From NCBI GenBank assembly GCA_921293015.1, contig OV121082.1:52596971-52660970 (forward strand): a stretch of 64,000 nt of DNA, read 5' to 3'. Position numbers and translations under genes: made by a program. The notes beneath the pieces were generated by a model. That model was not told where the DNA came from, did not search any database, and saw nothing but the letters and a program-made list of their open reading frames with translations. This DNA comes from Phorcus lineatus (taxonomy: Eukaryota; Mollusca; Gastropoda; Trochida; Trochidae). Of the stretch, positions 62,501-64,000 are shown piece by piece. Each line of letters begins with the position of its first letter. Positions within the stretch are counted from its first letter, which is position 1.

Positions 62501-64000
62501 AGTACGGGCAATCAAACGAGAAAATGCGATTTCGATTGACAGATCGTGATTAGCCCATTTTTGTTTTGTTTTTTTTTGTTTTCTGAAGCAGTTTGTGACC
62601 GTTTTATTTTGACAAAGAAAGATTTGCTCTTATTTATCTACGTTTATATTCATTTCTGCTTTGTGAACCCTTAAGGGATTACTTGTTTTTATATACTATA
62701 CGCCTCTTTTAGTTATCACTTAAACAATGGGAATATGTCACAAATGATTATCGCCTTTACCTTTCCAAAAAAAAGCCATAATATATTTTGAATAATTCTT
62801 GTGATGTTAATAGTTTTATTGAAGATGAAAGAGAAGCACCAAGAACAATACATCACATTCAAGTACGCGGTCGGCTGAAAATATATAAATATCCTTTAGA
62901 AAATGAAGATCAAAGAACACGAAAACACACCTAACTTCCGAGCAACCAACGGATGCTTATATATATATAACCTTACAAACCCAACGCTCATTCCATGTTC
63001 TAACACAACAATCTCCGAGAGCGAGCCTATGAGACATCGACCGCCAAGCGCAAGACTTAACCACGCCCCACGGGTGGTCATATGATCATTTCTCATTACA
63101 CGGCTACGATGAATCTGAAGGACATTGAAATTCGGGTATTTCATTCATTGCTATCCAATTAACAAAACGTTATGTAATATTAATCTTTCCTGCAAATTTC
63201 ATGGTACGTTAATATATTTTGAGTTCAAAAGATAAACTAAAAATAAAACCGCCTACATGTGAGAATTTATGATCATATCATTATAGAGTTTATTTTTCTA
63301 TACTCAACTTATTTTGGTCTGCTTCAACAAAAGACAATGAACTCAATCACTTTGATGCATTTAACCTTTGCAACATAGAATTTAAGTTCATTGTACTGTT
63401 TAATCCCGCCCATATCGTCACTTATTGATTGAACAAGTTATCATTACAATGCGGTAATGATTGTATTTCAAAACGTCATATATAATGTCCATCTCCATAT
63501 CCTCTCTGTCTACTATATACGTGTCCCAATGAGAGCATCAGACATGTCTTTTTCAGCAAGTCTATTTGCAGATTCAAGGACATAACTCTTTGAAAAATGA
63601 TATTTTAGAAGAAAACAGCACTTCAATTTTAATCACTGTTATAGTTTTCCAGAACAATTGTACCAAAAGGATCATCAGACGTCAAGCGTATTCCATACCC
63701 GCAGCCCATGTTGTAAAAAAACCATTTCACATCCCTGCTTTCATAAACTTAATCCGATGTTAACTACCTTTCCTAAAATTGCGTTTGCTTTTTGTCCACC
63801 AACATTTGTGTTTCTGCTTGATGATAACAAAATAATTTGTGTCGAAACGCGCTTTATTATCATGAATAAAGAAGTTAACATCTATAAAAAATTTCTTCAT
63901 TATCGCCAGATGCGTGCATTTGCACCGTGTTTAAGGTTAACAATCAAATCAGGCTTTAAAAAAGTAAAAATAATATTTCGATCGTGAGTATCACCAGTTG
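59596..64000. other. Intergenic, AT-rich, no gene recognised
   Basis: Short ORFs only (for example 59621, 61245, 62896, 63566, 63658), none with a motif, homology or splice signals I can support. Exons of a gene with long introns could be missed here. Confidence 0.45.

Noticed and set aside
62896-63144. ORFs on both strands with a TATA-like stretch (TATATATAA)
   Set aside because: Overlapping short frames without motifs; the TATA word lies in an AT microsatellite-like context.

Overview
This is a window of animal nuclear DNA: AT-rich, with spliced genes made of short GT-AG exons and many repeats. The gene content, a molluscan-type family of divergent ionotropic glutamate receptors, a BEL/Pao retrotransposon and a short repeat (57450-57511) that I associate with gastropod genomes all point to a marine gastropod, perhaps abalone-like. 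The taxon is an inference. No bacterial features are present. All exon models below were built by hand from reading frame, splice-site phase and protein similarity.

Layout. (1) 162-13373, plus strand: the C-terminal half of a lysosomal alpha-mannosidase in 15 exons. Its introns hold a MITE, a 52-bp minisatellite that grew out of an exon/intron boundary, and a 1.6-kb array of a 26-bp repeat. (2) 14190-14402, minus: the 3' end of a decayed LINE. (3) 14738-20797, minus: a complete 11-exon ionotropic glutamate receptor-like gene (632 aa). (4) 20042-37688: a tandem segmental duplication. Each copy carries a two-exon secreted VWC-domain gene on the minus strand. The second copy also carries a dead fragment of receptor exons 1-2, and a 7.0-kb BEL/Pao element sits inside the intron of its VWC gene. 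(5) 42515-48687, plus: a second 11-exon receptor (639 aa) with the same intron phases as the first, in head-to-head orientation. (6) 53076-57139, plus: a RING/TRAF-type zinc-finger gene resembling the PDZRN3 N-terminus. Its last two long exons are separated by a series of candidate 3- and 6-nt microexons. (7) 57168-64000: no gene recognised; it holds a second MITE copy.

How the parts relate. The two receptor genes are old tandem paralogues, and the VWC pair arose from a later duplication between them whose left end cut through receptor gene 1. The mannosidase is an unrelated housekeeping neighbour. The most unusual items are the microexon ladder in the RING gene, the exon-derived minisatellite whose every unit looks like an in-frame 24-nt cassette exon, and the basic residues (Arg in one gene, His in the other) encoded at the receptor Q/R pore position.
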